In this document: positions 24,501-30,700 of the stretch, in pieces | Numbering within the stretch: position 1 is the first letter of the stretch | Layout of the letters: each line of letters starts with the position of its first letter | From: Argyresthia goedartella | Taxonomy: Eukaryota; Arthropoda; Insecta; Lepidoptera; Argyresthiidae | Length of the DNA stretch: 64,000 bases | Direction of reading: 5' to 3' | Assembly: GCA_949825045.1 (NCBI GenBank) | Contig: OX463824.1 | Coordinates: 28,676,001-28,740,000, forward strand | Translations under genes and position numbers: made by a program | Notes under the pieces: model-generated | What the model saw: only the letters and a program-made list of their open reading frames with translations | The model's database searches: none | Told to the model about the DNA's origin: nothing

Positions 24501-25252
24501 CTCGAATTAAGGTTTTCAAGTTGTTGTTTTTAGATTTCTAGTCGCGTTCAGTAATTTTGTAAGCCAGTAGAACTACTGGCTTACAAAATTACTGAACGCG
24601 ACTAGAAAAACCCTAGCCGCGCAATTTTTTTGTCGCTATTCAGTAATTGACAACAACTGGATTTACAGTCATACGTTTAAATATTACCCCTTACGTTAAC
24701 AACCCGAAAATAAATCAAATCTCAATTTAACTTTACATTAAAAAAATAACCTAAAAACCCGACCAAAATGGGATTCTCGGTTACATCTGCACAATTGGTA
24801 TTTAACATAGCGATCTTACATCTCTCGTAATATGTAATCAATAACATTTTACAATAGAGGGGAAATTCTGAAATTTCACGTATTTAGCAAGATCTTCTAT
24901 GAGGCCCACAAATATTACATTTACAGTGAAAAGGTGTGTTTTGAGGAGGTACCCAAAATTTTGAATGAAGACATACGTACATTTAAACCTCTTACAAAGA
25001 TAACCTAAGCAAATTGTTGTTTTATCTTTCACAGGAATCCTCACAGACTACCTCATCACTAGCATCAAGAGCTACCTGTCTCCCGAGTTAGGCAGAACCT
25101 TCTATCAAGCATTCATGGGCATCTTGATATCGAGTACAGTATACAGTTTCTACATATTTTGCCCGCTGGCATATGGAATGAGCGGCCCGCTTGCAAATGA
25201 AGCTAATTCCACAATGACTGGCCTACGATGGCTTGACAGTTGGGAGTTTTGA
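352..25252 (+). CDS. POMT2: Protein O-mannosyltransferase 2 (POMT2 / twisted), 3' seven exons, gene span
   Basis: This is the overall span of the gene; its exons are listed separately. POMT2 works with POMT1 in the endoplasmic reticulum membrane. It transfers mannose from dolichyl-phosphate mannose to Ser/Thr of secretory proteins such as dystroglycan. The exons encode the end of the N-terminal membrane part, the lumenal MIR domain and the C-terminal membrane segments, about 444 codons, roughly the last 60% of the family's usual ~750 residues. All seven exons have AG/GT borders with matching phases (0, 0, 1, 0, 1, 1). Assignment to POMT2 rather than POMT1 rests on the [12 protein letters not shown] motif after LHSH and on the C-terminus RWLDSWEF. 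The 5' exons lie before the window. The introns are swollen by transposons, the fifth to 13.6 kb. An AATAAA at 25453-25458 is a plausible polyadenylation signal. Confidence 0.9.
1430..2752 (+). pseudogene. Decayed LINE fragment: ORF1 remnant and endonuclease domain
   Basis: This is a non-LTR retrotransposon relic inside the first POMT2 intron. The clearest part is at 2070-2369: [18 protein letters not shown], then [13 protein letters not shown] and [12 protein letters not shown]. These are the N-terminal motifs of an apurinic-type endonuclease. After stops and frameshifts, 2512-2712 gives [15 protein letters not shown] and [17 protein letters not shown], the metal-binding and C-terminal motifs of the same domain. 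Upstream, 1430-2069 holds broken ORF1-like sequence. No reverse transcriptase follows. The copy is truncated and cannot be active. The clade is not assignable by eye. Confidence 0.72.
2786..2982. mobile_element. MITE with ~55-bp terminal inverted repeats
   Basis: The left end ACGATCGCGGAGCAGGAAGA continues with ATTTCGGTCATTAAC, a few less conserved bases and TATTACCTGTC, and is mirrored at the right end up to 2980. The right-arm reverse complement differs from the left at only a few positions. The ~85-bp centre is GC-rich with no frame. It directly follows the endonuclease relic, suggesting insertion into or next to the LINE. Confidence 0.75.
3337..3392. repeat. Short hairpin / inverted duplication
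   Basis: GTGTTAGTGTCT..., ending CTATGC, is followed after the four bases AGTC by its near-exact reverse complement, ending AGACACTAACAC. Arms are about 26 bases with two or three mismatches. There is no gene in it and no obvious transposon ends. Confidence 0.7.
3856..4056 (+). CDS. POMT2: POMT2 exon: second MIR repeat
   Basis: The acceptor is CAG just before 3856 and the donor GTGAGG starts at 4057; the exon is 67 codons, phase 0 at both ends. It reads [19 protein letters not shown], then [21 protein letters not shown] and VTGYGE, the second LHSH-type MIR repeat. A LINE on the opposite strand ends only about 30 bases after the donor. The reverse-strand open frame across this exon is a shadow. 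Confidence 0.93.
4085..6230 (-). mobile_element. 5'-truncated LINE with a 613-codon reverse transcriptase frame
   Basis: The frame runs 6206 to 4365 on the - strand. It contains the RT core in order: [51 protein letters not shown] (first catalytic Asp), [15 protein letters not shown] and [11 protein letters not shown] (catalytic YADD). A C-terminal region follows with [14 protein letters not shown] and a final [21 protein letters not shown]. The endonuclease expected upstream is missing. A 3' untranslated part follows to about 4085. The unbroken frame suggests a fairly recent insertion. It lies in the POMT2 intron against the direction of the gene, close after a splice donor. The clade (Jockey/CR1-like group) is not settled. 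Confidence 0.85.
6231..6866. other. Intron sequence, no gene seen
   Basis: The first ~100 bases may be an out-of-frame upstream continuation of the neighbouring LINE. Around 6643-6676 a segment resembles 6187-6215 in inverse orientation (GAGGAGCC, TATACAATGG/CACAATGATGG, GGGCGA). Otherwise it is AT-rich with no recognisable feature. Confidence 0.4.
6867..6965 (+). repeat. Dispersed repeat R1, copy A
   Basis: It reads GTTCTTACATGTGAACCTAA, CACGAAG, a short variable GC-rich middle and CACCTAAGCTACCGCAGTGT, then TTTGC. The same ordered blocks occur at 8162-8262 (inverse), 9189-9300 (direct) and 24395-24480 (inverse, truncated), all in POMT2 introns. Confidence 0.6.
7596..7836 (+). CDS. POMT2: POMT2 exon: third MIR repeat
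   Basis: The acceptor is CAACAG before 7596 and the donor GTGAGT begins at 7837 (phase 1). It encodes [42 protein letters not shown] and [10 protein letters not shown]. These match the last part of the MIR domain and the start of the following lumenal linker. The single T left over combines with TG of the next exon to make a leucine codon. Confidence 0.93.
8090..8390. repeat. Inverted-repeat element with TGATCACCAAAA motifs, holding repeat R1 copy B
   Basis: ATGATCACCAAAA occurs at 8093 and 8133. Its reverse complement TTTGGTGATCATTTA-like sequence occurs at 8283, 8310 (TTTGGTGGTCGTTTA) and 8372 (TTTTTGGTGATCGTTTA). Between them, 8162-8262 is an inverse copy of repeat R1. There is no frame. 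A non-autonomous transposon is likely, but its ends are not certain. Confidence 0.5.
8628..8776 (+). CDS. POMT2: POMT2 exon: lumenal loop after MIR domain
   Basis: The acceptor is CCAG ending at 8627 and the donor GTAAGT begins at 8777. With the carried-over base the exon reads [21 protein letters not shown] and then [11 protein letters not shown] and [10 protein letters not shown]. The WPINY motif precedes the C-terminal membrane segments in this enzyme family. It ends in phase 0. Confidence 0.92.
8777..9433. repeat. POMT2 intron with dispersed repeat R1, copy C at 9189-9300
   Basis: Within this intron, 9189-9300 has TTTTTACATGTTTAACCTAA, CACGAAGGATAAAGGGGG, a CTTCGCTTCGCTC middle, CCCTTTACCCTTC and ACTAAACTACCGCAGTATTT. 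This is the fullest copy of repeat R1 in the window. The rest of the intron shows nothing recognisable. Confidence 0.55.
9434..9590 (+). CDS. POMT2: POMT2 exon: first C-terminal membrane segment
   Basis: The acceptor is CAG ending at 9433 and the donor GTATGG begins at 9591 (phase 1). It reads [21 protein letters not shown], the family's conserved segment entering the membrane. A clear hydrophobic helix, [14 protein letters not shown], follows, then a basic loop [15 protein letters not shown]. The next exon is 13.6 kb away, across the nested transposon stack. Confidence 0.92.
9848..10617 (-). pseudogene. LINE 3' end (reverse transcriptase C-terminus and tail)
   Basis: On the - strand two overlapping frames (10584-10345 and 10480-10190) give [29 protein letters not shown] and [14 protein letters not shown], the C-terminal signature common to insect LINE polymerases. 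One frameshift separates them. A ~300-base AT-rich 3' untranslated part follows and ends in an (ATT)n stretch at about 9855-9880, a typical LINE tail. The 5' end is truncated at about 10617. Confidence 0.75.
10690..11257 (+). pseudogene. LINE family L-A copy (i), left half
   Basis: This is a broken copy of the polymerase C-terminal half seen intact at 18.8-20.5 kb. It includes AATAATTTATTGTTAAACGC ([11 protein letters not shown] in the intact copy), the SKLQWGP..DKLAG region at 10909-10950 and a [13 protein letters not shown] segment at 11203-11250. About 110 bases of foreign AT-rich sequence interrupt it near 11032-11144. It breaks off at 11257 and resumes at 21763, so the 10.5 kb between is inserted material. 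A 19-bp inverted duplication lies at 10731-10772. Confidence 0.85.
12054..12596 (+). repeat. 5' LTR of Pao copy 1
   Basis: It starts TGTTCGATTCC and ends GAAGCCTGAACA. It contains 43 bp (from about 12387) that are missing from the partner LTR. It is roughly 10% different from the LTRs of Pao copy 2. Confidence 0.95.
13135..15048 (+). CDS. gag: Pao copy 1 Gag polyprotein (637 codons)
   Basis: This is the capsid/nucleocapsid protein of the element. The N-terminal part is mostly helical. The middle contains the BEL-type gag region ([20 protein letters not shown], then [13 protein letters not shown]). A cysteine-rich part around residues 340-400 follows, with [27 protein letters not shown] and [13 protein letters not shown], zinc knuckles for RNA binding. 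After it lies a Gln/Pro/Gly-rich tail with two 90-bp units (14361-14540) and two 108-bp units (from about 14569), each present once in copy 2. The frame ends in TAG at 15046-15048, in frame with Pol. The ATG at 13135 aligns with that of copy 2. Confidence 0.92.
   Translation: MLLSEIQKGVSKELRWFSSAHGLIDRLDRHDVVLERSMDVKERYNRVLELSAQAESVDGCAPDRLSRLLGDVDQCMEMAAAITQKAADIRRQRESSHGGDIEAPLPLQGSGSRLPAITMPTFDGVSGEWMSFINLFDSLVHMRSDITKSVKMAQLVAALRGEPRELVAHLTVTEGNYETARQLLVRRYHNKRRLADAQLNRLFSIPVVNKVGAIQTEVLNPLLSVTKALENLGLPVGEWSYLLLYIVLSRLPADVQTRFEQSHGRSAEDLPAFSDLVGFLEEEARRAENLGLTVTHPSEPQRAAGSAVSRGPPTRKDRTNRQSYGTVSALTPHSETCPCCRQIGHAVANCNKFGELRVQGRRRMAKQRSWCFLCLGPHMARYCTRTKMCGYCGGAHNNLLCMNRSGQQPPQGRIQGDTAWGPENSFATRSATQEPTSPRPQGRTQGDTEWGPENSFATWSATQGPTSPRAQGSTRVRGRTQGHHMGGPEFSVATQHPTQRAMGPQARSHPGVQGRTQGHHMGGPEFSVATQHPTQRDIGYVEQAVTGGWHGTPSSYADAVRTPPQLSPRSSPRPRRSHVMSPPLMERPRLNSRPPPFKGRRRVAMEPARGPFVQWDPLAYSCLPDRLQAQWGPGGPR
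15091..16692 (+). pseudogene. pol: Pao copy 1 Pol with two in-frame deletions (533 codons)
   Basis: It starts with the protease active-site stretch [13 protein letters not shown], then jumps at codon ~44 to the RNase H region ([31 protein letters not shown]). It jumps again to the middle of integrase ([42 protein letters not shown]) and the C-terminus LSRLPVD. Compared with copy 2 it lacks 539 and 210 codons, both multiples of three. Lost parts are the protease C-terminal half, all of reverse transcriptase including YVDD, and the integrase zinc-binding domain with the first catalytic Asp. It cannot replicate by itself but could be mobilised in trans. Frame continues from Gag through a single TAG. 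Confidence 0.9.
16725..17224 (+). repeat. 3' LTR of Pao copy 1
   Basis: It matches the 5' LTR apart from a 43-bp deletion near 17046 and a C/A difference in the stretch before TATATAGCTGAG. It ends TGAACA and is followed by the target duplication GTTGT. Confidence 0.95.
17563..18797 (+). pseudogene. hAT-1 transposase, N-terminal and central part (frameshifted)
   Basis: Several frames read in order. First [18 protein letters not shown] and [16 protein letters not shown], the N-terminal zinc-finger-like region found in ZMYM1-like hAT proteins. Then [35 protein letters not shown] and NFKELWDL. Then [15 protein letters not shown], the catalytic-region motif QGYDGAS, and finally [12 protein letters not shown] and [13 protein letters not shown]. 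Frameshifts near 17800-17930 and stop codons make it non-functional. It breaks off at about 18797 where the LINE copy is inserted, and resumes at 20551. Confidence 0.82.
18798..20549 (-). mobile_element. LINE family L-A copy (ii), 5'-truncated, 500-codon RT frame
   Basis: The frame runs 20560-19058 on the - strand. RT motifs in order are [67 protein letters not shown] and [14 protein letters not shown] (catalytic Asp pair). The thumb and C-terminal region follow with [27 protein letters not shown] and [12 protein letters not shown]. The 3' part carries a conserved tail and ends in a TTTGAG-type repeat on the - strand (18798-18819). The 5' end is truncated at the RT start and shows a ~22-bp tandem duplication at about 20506-20549. 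It interrupts the hAT-1 transposase. The endonuclease is missing. Confidence 0.88.
20551..21297 (+). pseudogene. hAT-1 transposase, C-terminal part with dimerisation domain
   Basis: It is an open stretch of 248 codons continuing the transposase after the [22 protein letters not shown] at the join, then [15 protein letters not shown]. It ends with [20 protein letters not shown] followed by [20 protein letters not shown], the classical hAT C-terminal dimerisation motif. The frame is intact here although the upstream part is broken. The TGA is at 21295-21297. The ~450 bases from there to 21743 are the element's 3' non-coding end. Confidence 0.87.
21763..22295 (+). pseudogene. LINE family L-A copy (i), right half with 3' tail
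   Basis: It resumes exactly where 11257 broke off, with the GAGAACTTTTTAAAGAAATTG region. It continues through sequence matching the C-terminus of the intact copy (Lys-rich end with a [17 protein letters not shown] stretch at 22005-22045). The family 3' untranslated tail follows (CTCCCACAGT at 22210, AATGTAGAGAAGAGGC at 22224), ending near 22295. Confidence 0.85.
22296..23174. other. POMT2 intron, unidentified repeats
   Basis: At 22310 a GTTCGAATCCC motif resembling a tRNA B box starts a possible SINE remnant. The stretch 22790-23100 is GC-richer with runs such as GGCGCCTC and CCTCGCG, unlike the surrounding AT-rich intron, and may be a transposon fragment. No protein-coding signal was seen. 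Confidence 0.35.
23175..23318 (+). CDS. POMT2: POMT2 exon: C-terminal membrane segments
   Basis: A run of T leads into the acceptor TACAG ending at 23174, and the donor GTAACA starts at 23319. Joined to the leftover G of the previous exon, the frame gives [21 protein letters not shown], then [20 protein letters not shown] and SSMLTG. The HYFPA motif is one of the most conserved stretches of protein O-mannosyltransferases. It ends in phase 1. Confidence 0.93.
23319..25034. repeat. Last POMT2 intron: repeat R1 copy D and a 74-bp palindrome
   Basis: 24395-24480 is an inverse, truncated copy of repeat R1 (CTTTGTGTTAGATTGAACATG). 24535-24570 and 24573-24608 are exact reverse complements of 36 bases separated by two bases. 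The remaining intron shows no recognisable gene. Confidence 0.7.
25035..25252 (+). CDS. POMT2: POMT2 last coding exon and stop
   Basis: The acceptor is CACAG ending at 25034. With the leftover G the frame reads [20 protein letters not shown], a membrane segment [20 protein letters not shown], and the C-terminus RWLDSWEF followed by TGA at 25250-25252. The short charged end matches where POMT2 proteins stop. Confidence 0.94.
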
Positions 25253-26704
25253 AATTACAATAATTGTAATTTGAACGACAACTAACGAACAAACTAATCT
25301 GACAGCTTCAAATCCATAAGCTCTTCCGGCTGCCAGGTTCTATTTCAACTCATTTATTTAAATCGTTTAGTTGTGACGGTTCTGAAATCGGTCTCGATTC
25401 TCAATATTTTTTTACATGACAGTTTGGTTTTATCTACATACTATTGCATGACAATAAATAAGGAGTTAATCTTCTTAAAACCTTAGTGATATTCTCATCT
25501 CAGTATCAAAATAAATTCCTATTGATCCTATTAATTCCTACTACAACGACCTGCCTGTCTATCACTATAATATAGTATGACAGCTTAAATATAATAAAGT
25601 ATGTAAGAATAGAGTAGAGTTTGAACTTTGATTGAATAATTAGCAGTATGATGATTATAGTAATATAAGTGATAGAGTGTGTTAATTCCGTCCGTATTTA
25701 AATTATATGTAATCGTAAATTCATTCTATATAGTGCCTATTTATTAAAGGTATTTTTTTATTTATTTCATTGTTTTATTTCTGCATTAAATACTCCAAAC
25801 ACCTTGCGAACGTAAGTTTTTTTTGTTAGGGGAAAAATTGTAATTACCCATGCCCAGAAGTCAGTCCTAGTAGTAGTACCGAGGCATCAGCTCGTGTAGT
25901 ATATGGACTAAAAACAACCCCTTTGTATGCAAGTACTTATCGGTTTTGCTACTAGCCGTGGCCTTTGCGAAAGCGCATTAAACCAGCCATAGTATATTTA
26001 CGTTATATTTACATGGCACTTGTGGATATCTTTTGCTTGACTCGTTGCCCTATCGCTCGTTTATTTCTGTGCCCTCACTGCCCAACATATCATCAAAGAG
26101 GGTTTATCACTATGTGCATTACGTGTCTGTTATAACACGATCTTTCAAAGATAAGCCATTTTCAGAGTCAAAATTCACTAATAATATCACTCGAGAGTTT
26201 TAATGCCTAATTATGTACAGTTACAACACTAGTTTATCTACACACATATCATAAGCTCTCTTTGATGTGTTCAGGGACCGCATGTTTGACCGACATTGTG
26301 GCATTGAGTTGTTTAGCTTGTTCAACAACTCAATGCCACAATACCAACTTCACAGACAAAGTAGGGGCGGCACGCAGGCGAATGACATAATATGTAGAAA
26401 ATTTACACATTATGGTCATAATGTTCAATATTCAGATAAGAAATGAGTTTTTACAAAGTAGTTTAACATTATGCTGATCGTAACGTGCGGTTTTTGGACG
26501 CAGTAAAGAGGGTTAATGATACGTGTGTAGATAAAATAATATTGAATGTTGCTGTCTAATGATACCTCACCCAACATGACCAACGCACTATATCACCCCT
26601 CGATAAAATGGCGGATATCGAGTGATCCCGTACCAAATCACTCGAATATCCACTCTACAAATCGAAAGCGCGAGAATAACCCCCAGGGCCGGCACTAATA
26701 GTAG
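25253..26704 (+). other. POMT2 3' region and intergenic DNA
   Basis: AATAAA signals occur at 25453 and 25510. At 26228-26266 and 26503-26540 two segments resemble each other inversely (core GTGTGTAGATAAA), enclosing a 19-bp hairpin at 26295-26342 (ATTGTGGCATTGAGTTGTT and its complement, 10-nt loop). This is probably another short foldback transposon. No gene was seen. Confidence 0.5.
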
Positions 26705-27703
26705 AAGATCCGGCCATAGAATGACCCTCACCCATCGTATTACGGGATGAAAATGATTTTTTTATAAAATTAAATATGTTAAAAAAATATTTACAGGAGG
26801 TTGTCTAAAAAATTTGGTGCAAAGTGTAATTAATTAATAATTAAAAAATGTTTTTTTTTTTAACATTACACTCATTCCCTTACGCAAAAAACTGTATACT
26901 AATCGAAAGTATGTAGCTCATAGAATATGCAAACGCTGGGTTGACTTTTTTTTTCCGGTGCAATCATCAGGTAGGCAGGTATATACAGGTAAATCGGTAC
27001 TAGTAATTTGCAACGATCCAGTTACGCAATAAACCTTAAATCAAAATAAAGATAATTTTATTTTGAATATAATGATATAAGGTTGGCTGCAAAAAATTGG
27101 TGCTAAATCCCGGTTGTCGATTTTTGAAAAACGAAATATTCGTGCGGTTGAATACGTGCGAAAGAGAGGTCCGAGGAACGTATCTAGTGAGATAGAAAAG
27201 GACGCAGCATTGCAGCTGTGTGTCGCTCTGTCATCGAAAGAAAGAGAGTGCGCATGCTCTTTGTTTGTGAAATTGAGAAAGACGGTGATAGGCTATAGTA
27301 AGTGTTGAGCATTATTTCAGAGCATCTGGCAATGCATTTTTGCACAAAATGATAAAATTATGTATGTAGTACATATATGTAAATATTTATTTATATATAT
27401 ATACATATATATATAAATCGTCATTATATTTAAGTGTATGAATATTTTTGTAAAGAAATAATTTGCTAAATGACGATGGTGCTGAGGTTGATGGCTGCTA
27501 AAACAATAAAAATTATTTATTAAATAGTATAATGTCCAAAGAAGAAAATTCATGTTAAAAAAAACACTTCAAATAAAAATCTGAATATTTAATACCTCTT
27601 CTACATTTGTAGAAATCTCTGCCATAGCATCAGCATGACTTTCTTCACCCTCTGTACCTGTTGCACAGGAATCGATATTAGATGCAATACTTTTTGAGGC
27701 TTC

Positions 27704-30700
27704 TGTATACTACGGGGTTCGGTTTCTAGGAGACTGGGTATATTTTATCTTGAAAATATTTAACAAAAAAATGTCGCAACGCGGTGTGCGACTAAGCTCG
27801 CGGTTAGCAGAGGACTGCCTGCCCTTGATATGTAACGGAATGCTTTGCATCTGCCCGTTTTACAATTATATACTTAAAGTCTATACATTAAGGTAAGTAT
27901 TTGCATAACAAAGTTTAAAGGAATAAAAGTACCTAAGTATATGAGCGCATCGCTAACACTCCCTCCCCAGTGCTGTCTCAGCACTAAACACTTACGGGAA
28001 TAGGAGCGATGCGAGCCGCGGAGCGCCGCCAAGTCCCTGACGCCGTCCGCACCTCGACCAGCCGAACGCGGCCATCTCTGCCGGGAATTACCTGAGTTAT
28101 TAATCCCTTGGGCCAGATATTCCGGGGAGAGTTGGGGTCCACGACCAAGACGAGGTCTCCAATTTGTAGCGGTTTCCGCTCTTCCTGCCATTTGGTCCTA
28201 GGCACGAGGTCAGGTAAGATTTCTCTGACCCATCTCTGCCAATACATGTCCGCAAGTCTCTGTGCCTTGCGCCACTGCTTGCGTAGGTTCAGATCTGAGT
28301 CGTCAAACTCACCGATGATAGGAAGCCTTGATGACGAGCCTAGGAGAAAGTGATTCGGAGTTAAGGATTCATTATCGCCTGGATCGACTGAAACGTGCAT
28401 CAAGGGACGGCTGTTGACCATATTTTCAATTTCAGCCATCAACGTGATCAACACCTCGTCCCTTGGTGCGCGCTCATTCAGGATGACCTTGAGAGCCGTT
28501 TTTACTGAACGGATCAACCGTTCCCACGCCCCACCCCAATGGGGACTAGCGGGGGGAATAAAAGTCCAGTCCATGTTATTGTTGACACCTTCAGCTTTCA
28601 ACACATCTGTATCTAGCGCCTGCATCGAGCGTTGCAACTCTGTGTCGGCGCCTCTGAGATTAGTTCCGTTGTCGGAGTACAGGTGGCGCGGCCAGGCGCG
28701 TCGTGCCGCCATACGCCGCAACGCCATAATAAGTGAATCGGTTGTGAGTGAGGTAACCAGTTCGATGTGAATGGCTCGAACTGTTAGGCATGTAAATAAC
28801 ACACCATACCTTTTTTCTCTTCGTCGACCCACAGCGACCTCCATCGGGCCGAATAAGTCCAATCCGCAGTGAAAGAAGGGTCTCTGATGATGTGCCACTC
28901 TAGCCTGCGGCAAATCACCCATGCGGGGAATCTGAGGTTTGCATTTCAATATTCTACATAACATGCATCGTGACGCCACGAATTTAACAGTAGATCTAAG
29001 CCTGAGTACCCAATACCTCTGCTTGATCTCGTTCACCACCGTCTCTTGACTTCCATGTGCTGCCTTGACGTGGAAATGCCGAACGATCATCCTAGCTACC
29101 GGATGTCGGCCGTCCAGGATCACAGGTCGCTTGATGTCTAGGGTCACGTCCGCGGCGGCATCGATGCGCCCGCCTACGCGGAGAACTCCTTGTTCATCTA
29201 GAATTGGCGATAACTTTAATAACCTACTGCTGCGGTGCAAGGTCATCTGCTTCTGAATCCTGGCTAATTCCTCTCCGAACGACTCAAGTTGAGCATGTTT
29301 TAATAACAGTACCTCGGCACGCTCCATCATAGCGCAGTCGATCTCGGCCGCTTGACCTTTGCACCTAGCAATGAACTTTAACACCGTGGCTGTGGCACGG
29401 GTCAAGCGAAGCCAGGAAGAGAAGCGCTGAGGGTCCGGCACTGGCAGGCAGGCAGGCTTGGCGAGTTCCTGTACGACTGCTACGCAGCCCATTGTCTCAT
29501 CTTTGTAACCTGCTGGGATAACATCTTTAGGCCATACACTTTTGTCATCATATAAAAGAGACGGGCCTTTAAACCACTCGTCTTGCAGGTATAGATCAAA
29601 CGATTCCCGTGTAGCTAAATCGGCGACATTAAGTTTTGTTGAAATGTACCGCCACTCGTCTACACGGGTGAGCTCGTCGATCTCGCCCAAGCGGTTCGCC
29701 TCGAACACTTTGTATGTACGGTTTTTGTTTCGAATCCAATGAATTACTGTTGTGGAATCACACCAAAAGTAACGCCGCAAAGGAGTGAGTTTATGTTCGT
29801 TTACAATTGTATTAGCCAGCCTTGCAGCTAAGACTCCAGCTTGTAACTCAGCCTTTGGAATTGTCAGGGGTTTGACCGGCATGACTCTGCACTTGCTGGC
29901 GATAAAGGCAACATGAACAATACCATTATTATTCCAGCGCCAATAGCCCACAGCTGACATTGCTTGGGATGATGCGTCACTAAATAAATGCAACTCAAGA
30001 TTATTATAATTATTGTTAGGTACCGAGCAAGTCGTAGCACTGGTGGTTGTCGCTACGCCGTCGTAGCATCTCGTAACGCCATGTGTAGCCGTATCGGGCG
30101 CCGACGATGCAGCGGGTCCTTGCATCTCGCTCGCGCACGTAGCCTCCGGTTGGCTGTCCTTTTCTCCATTGCGCGCGGCTGAGCTGTAGAACCTAGGTAT
30201 TCGTAATTTATTTATTACCTTTAAAAGATCAATCCATTTGCGCCATTTGATGTAAATATGATCTGGTATATGATCATCCCAGCCGATTGATAACCGCCAG
30301 GTATCTTGCAGCATAATACGACCTTGGATAGTGAATGGAGCTAGAAATCCCAGGACATCGAAAATCGACATAATTACCTTTAGCATAAGGCGTTTCGTAG
30401 GGCGCTCATCACCACTAATTATACTTTCGGGAATCCGCTTTAATGATACATCGAAAGCCAACATATCATCGGCGGGGTACCATATTAGCCCGAGAGTACG
30501 TTCGCCTACGTGCTGCTGGTCGACTTTAAACCTTACTGCCGCTGTGCCTAAGGACTCTTTTGGCACGCTGTTTAACACTGCAATGCTGTTGCTAGTCCAG
30601 TTTCTTATCTCGAAACCCCCAGCGCTGTGAATTGAACTTATATCTCTTACCATTTTTATGGCTGTGGCTTCGTCAGGAAGACTATCTATGTAGTCGTCTA

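Noticed and set aside
27317..27553. 78-codon frame in the foldback arms (also 35889-36125) as an independent gene
   Set aside because: It is AT-rich low-complexity sequence overlapping the exon 3 region in another frame, present twice only because the arms are duplicated.
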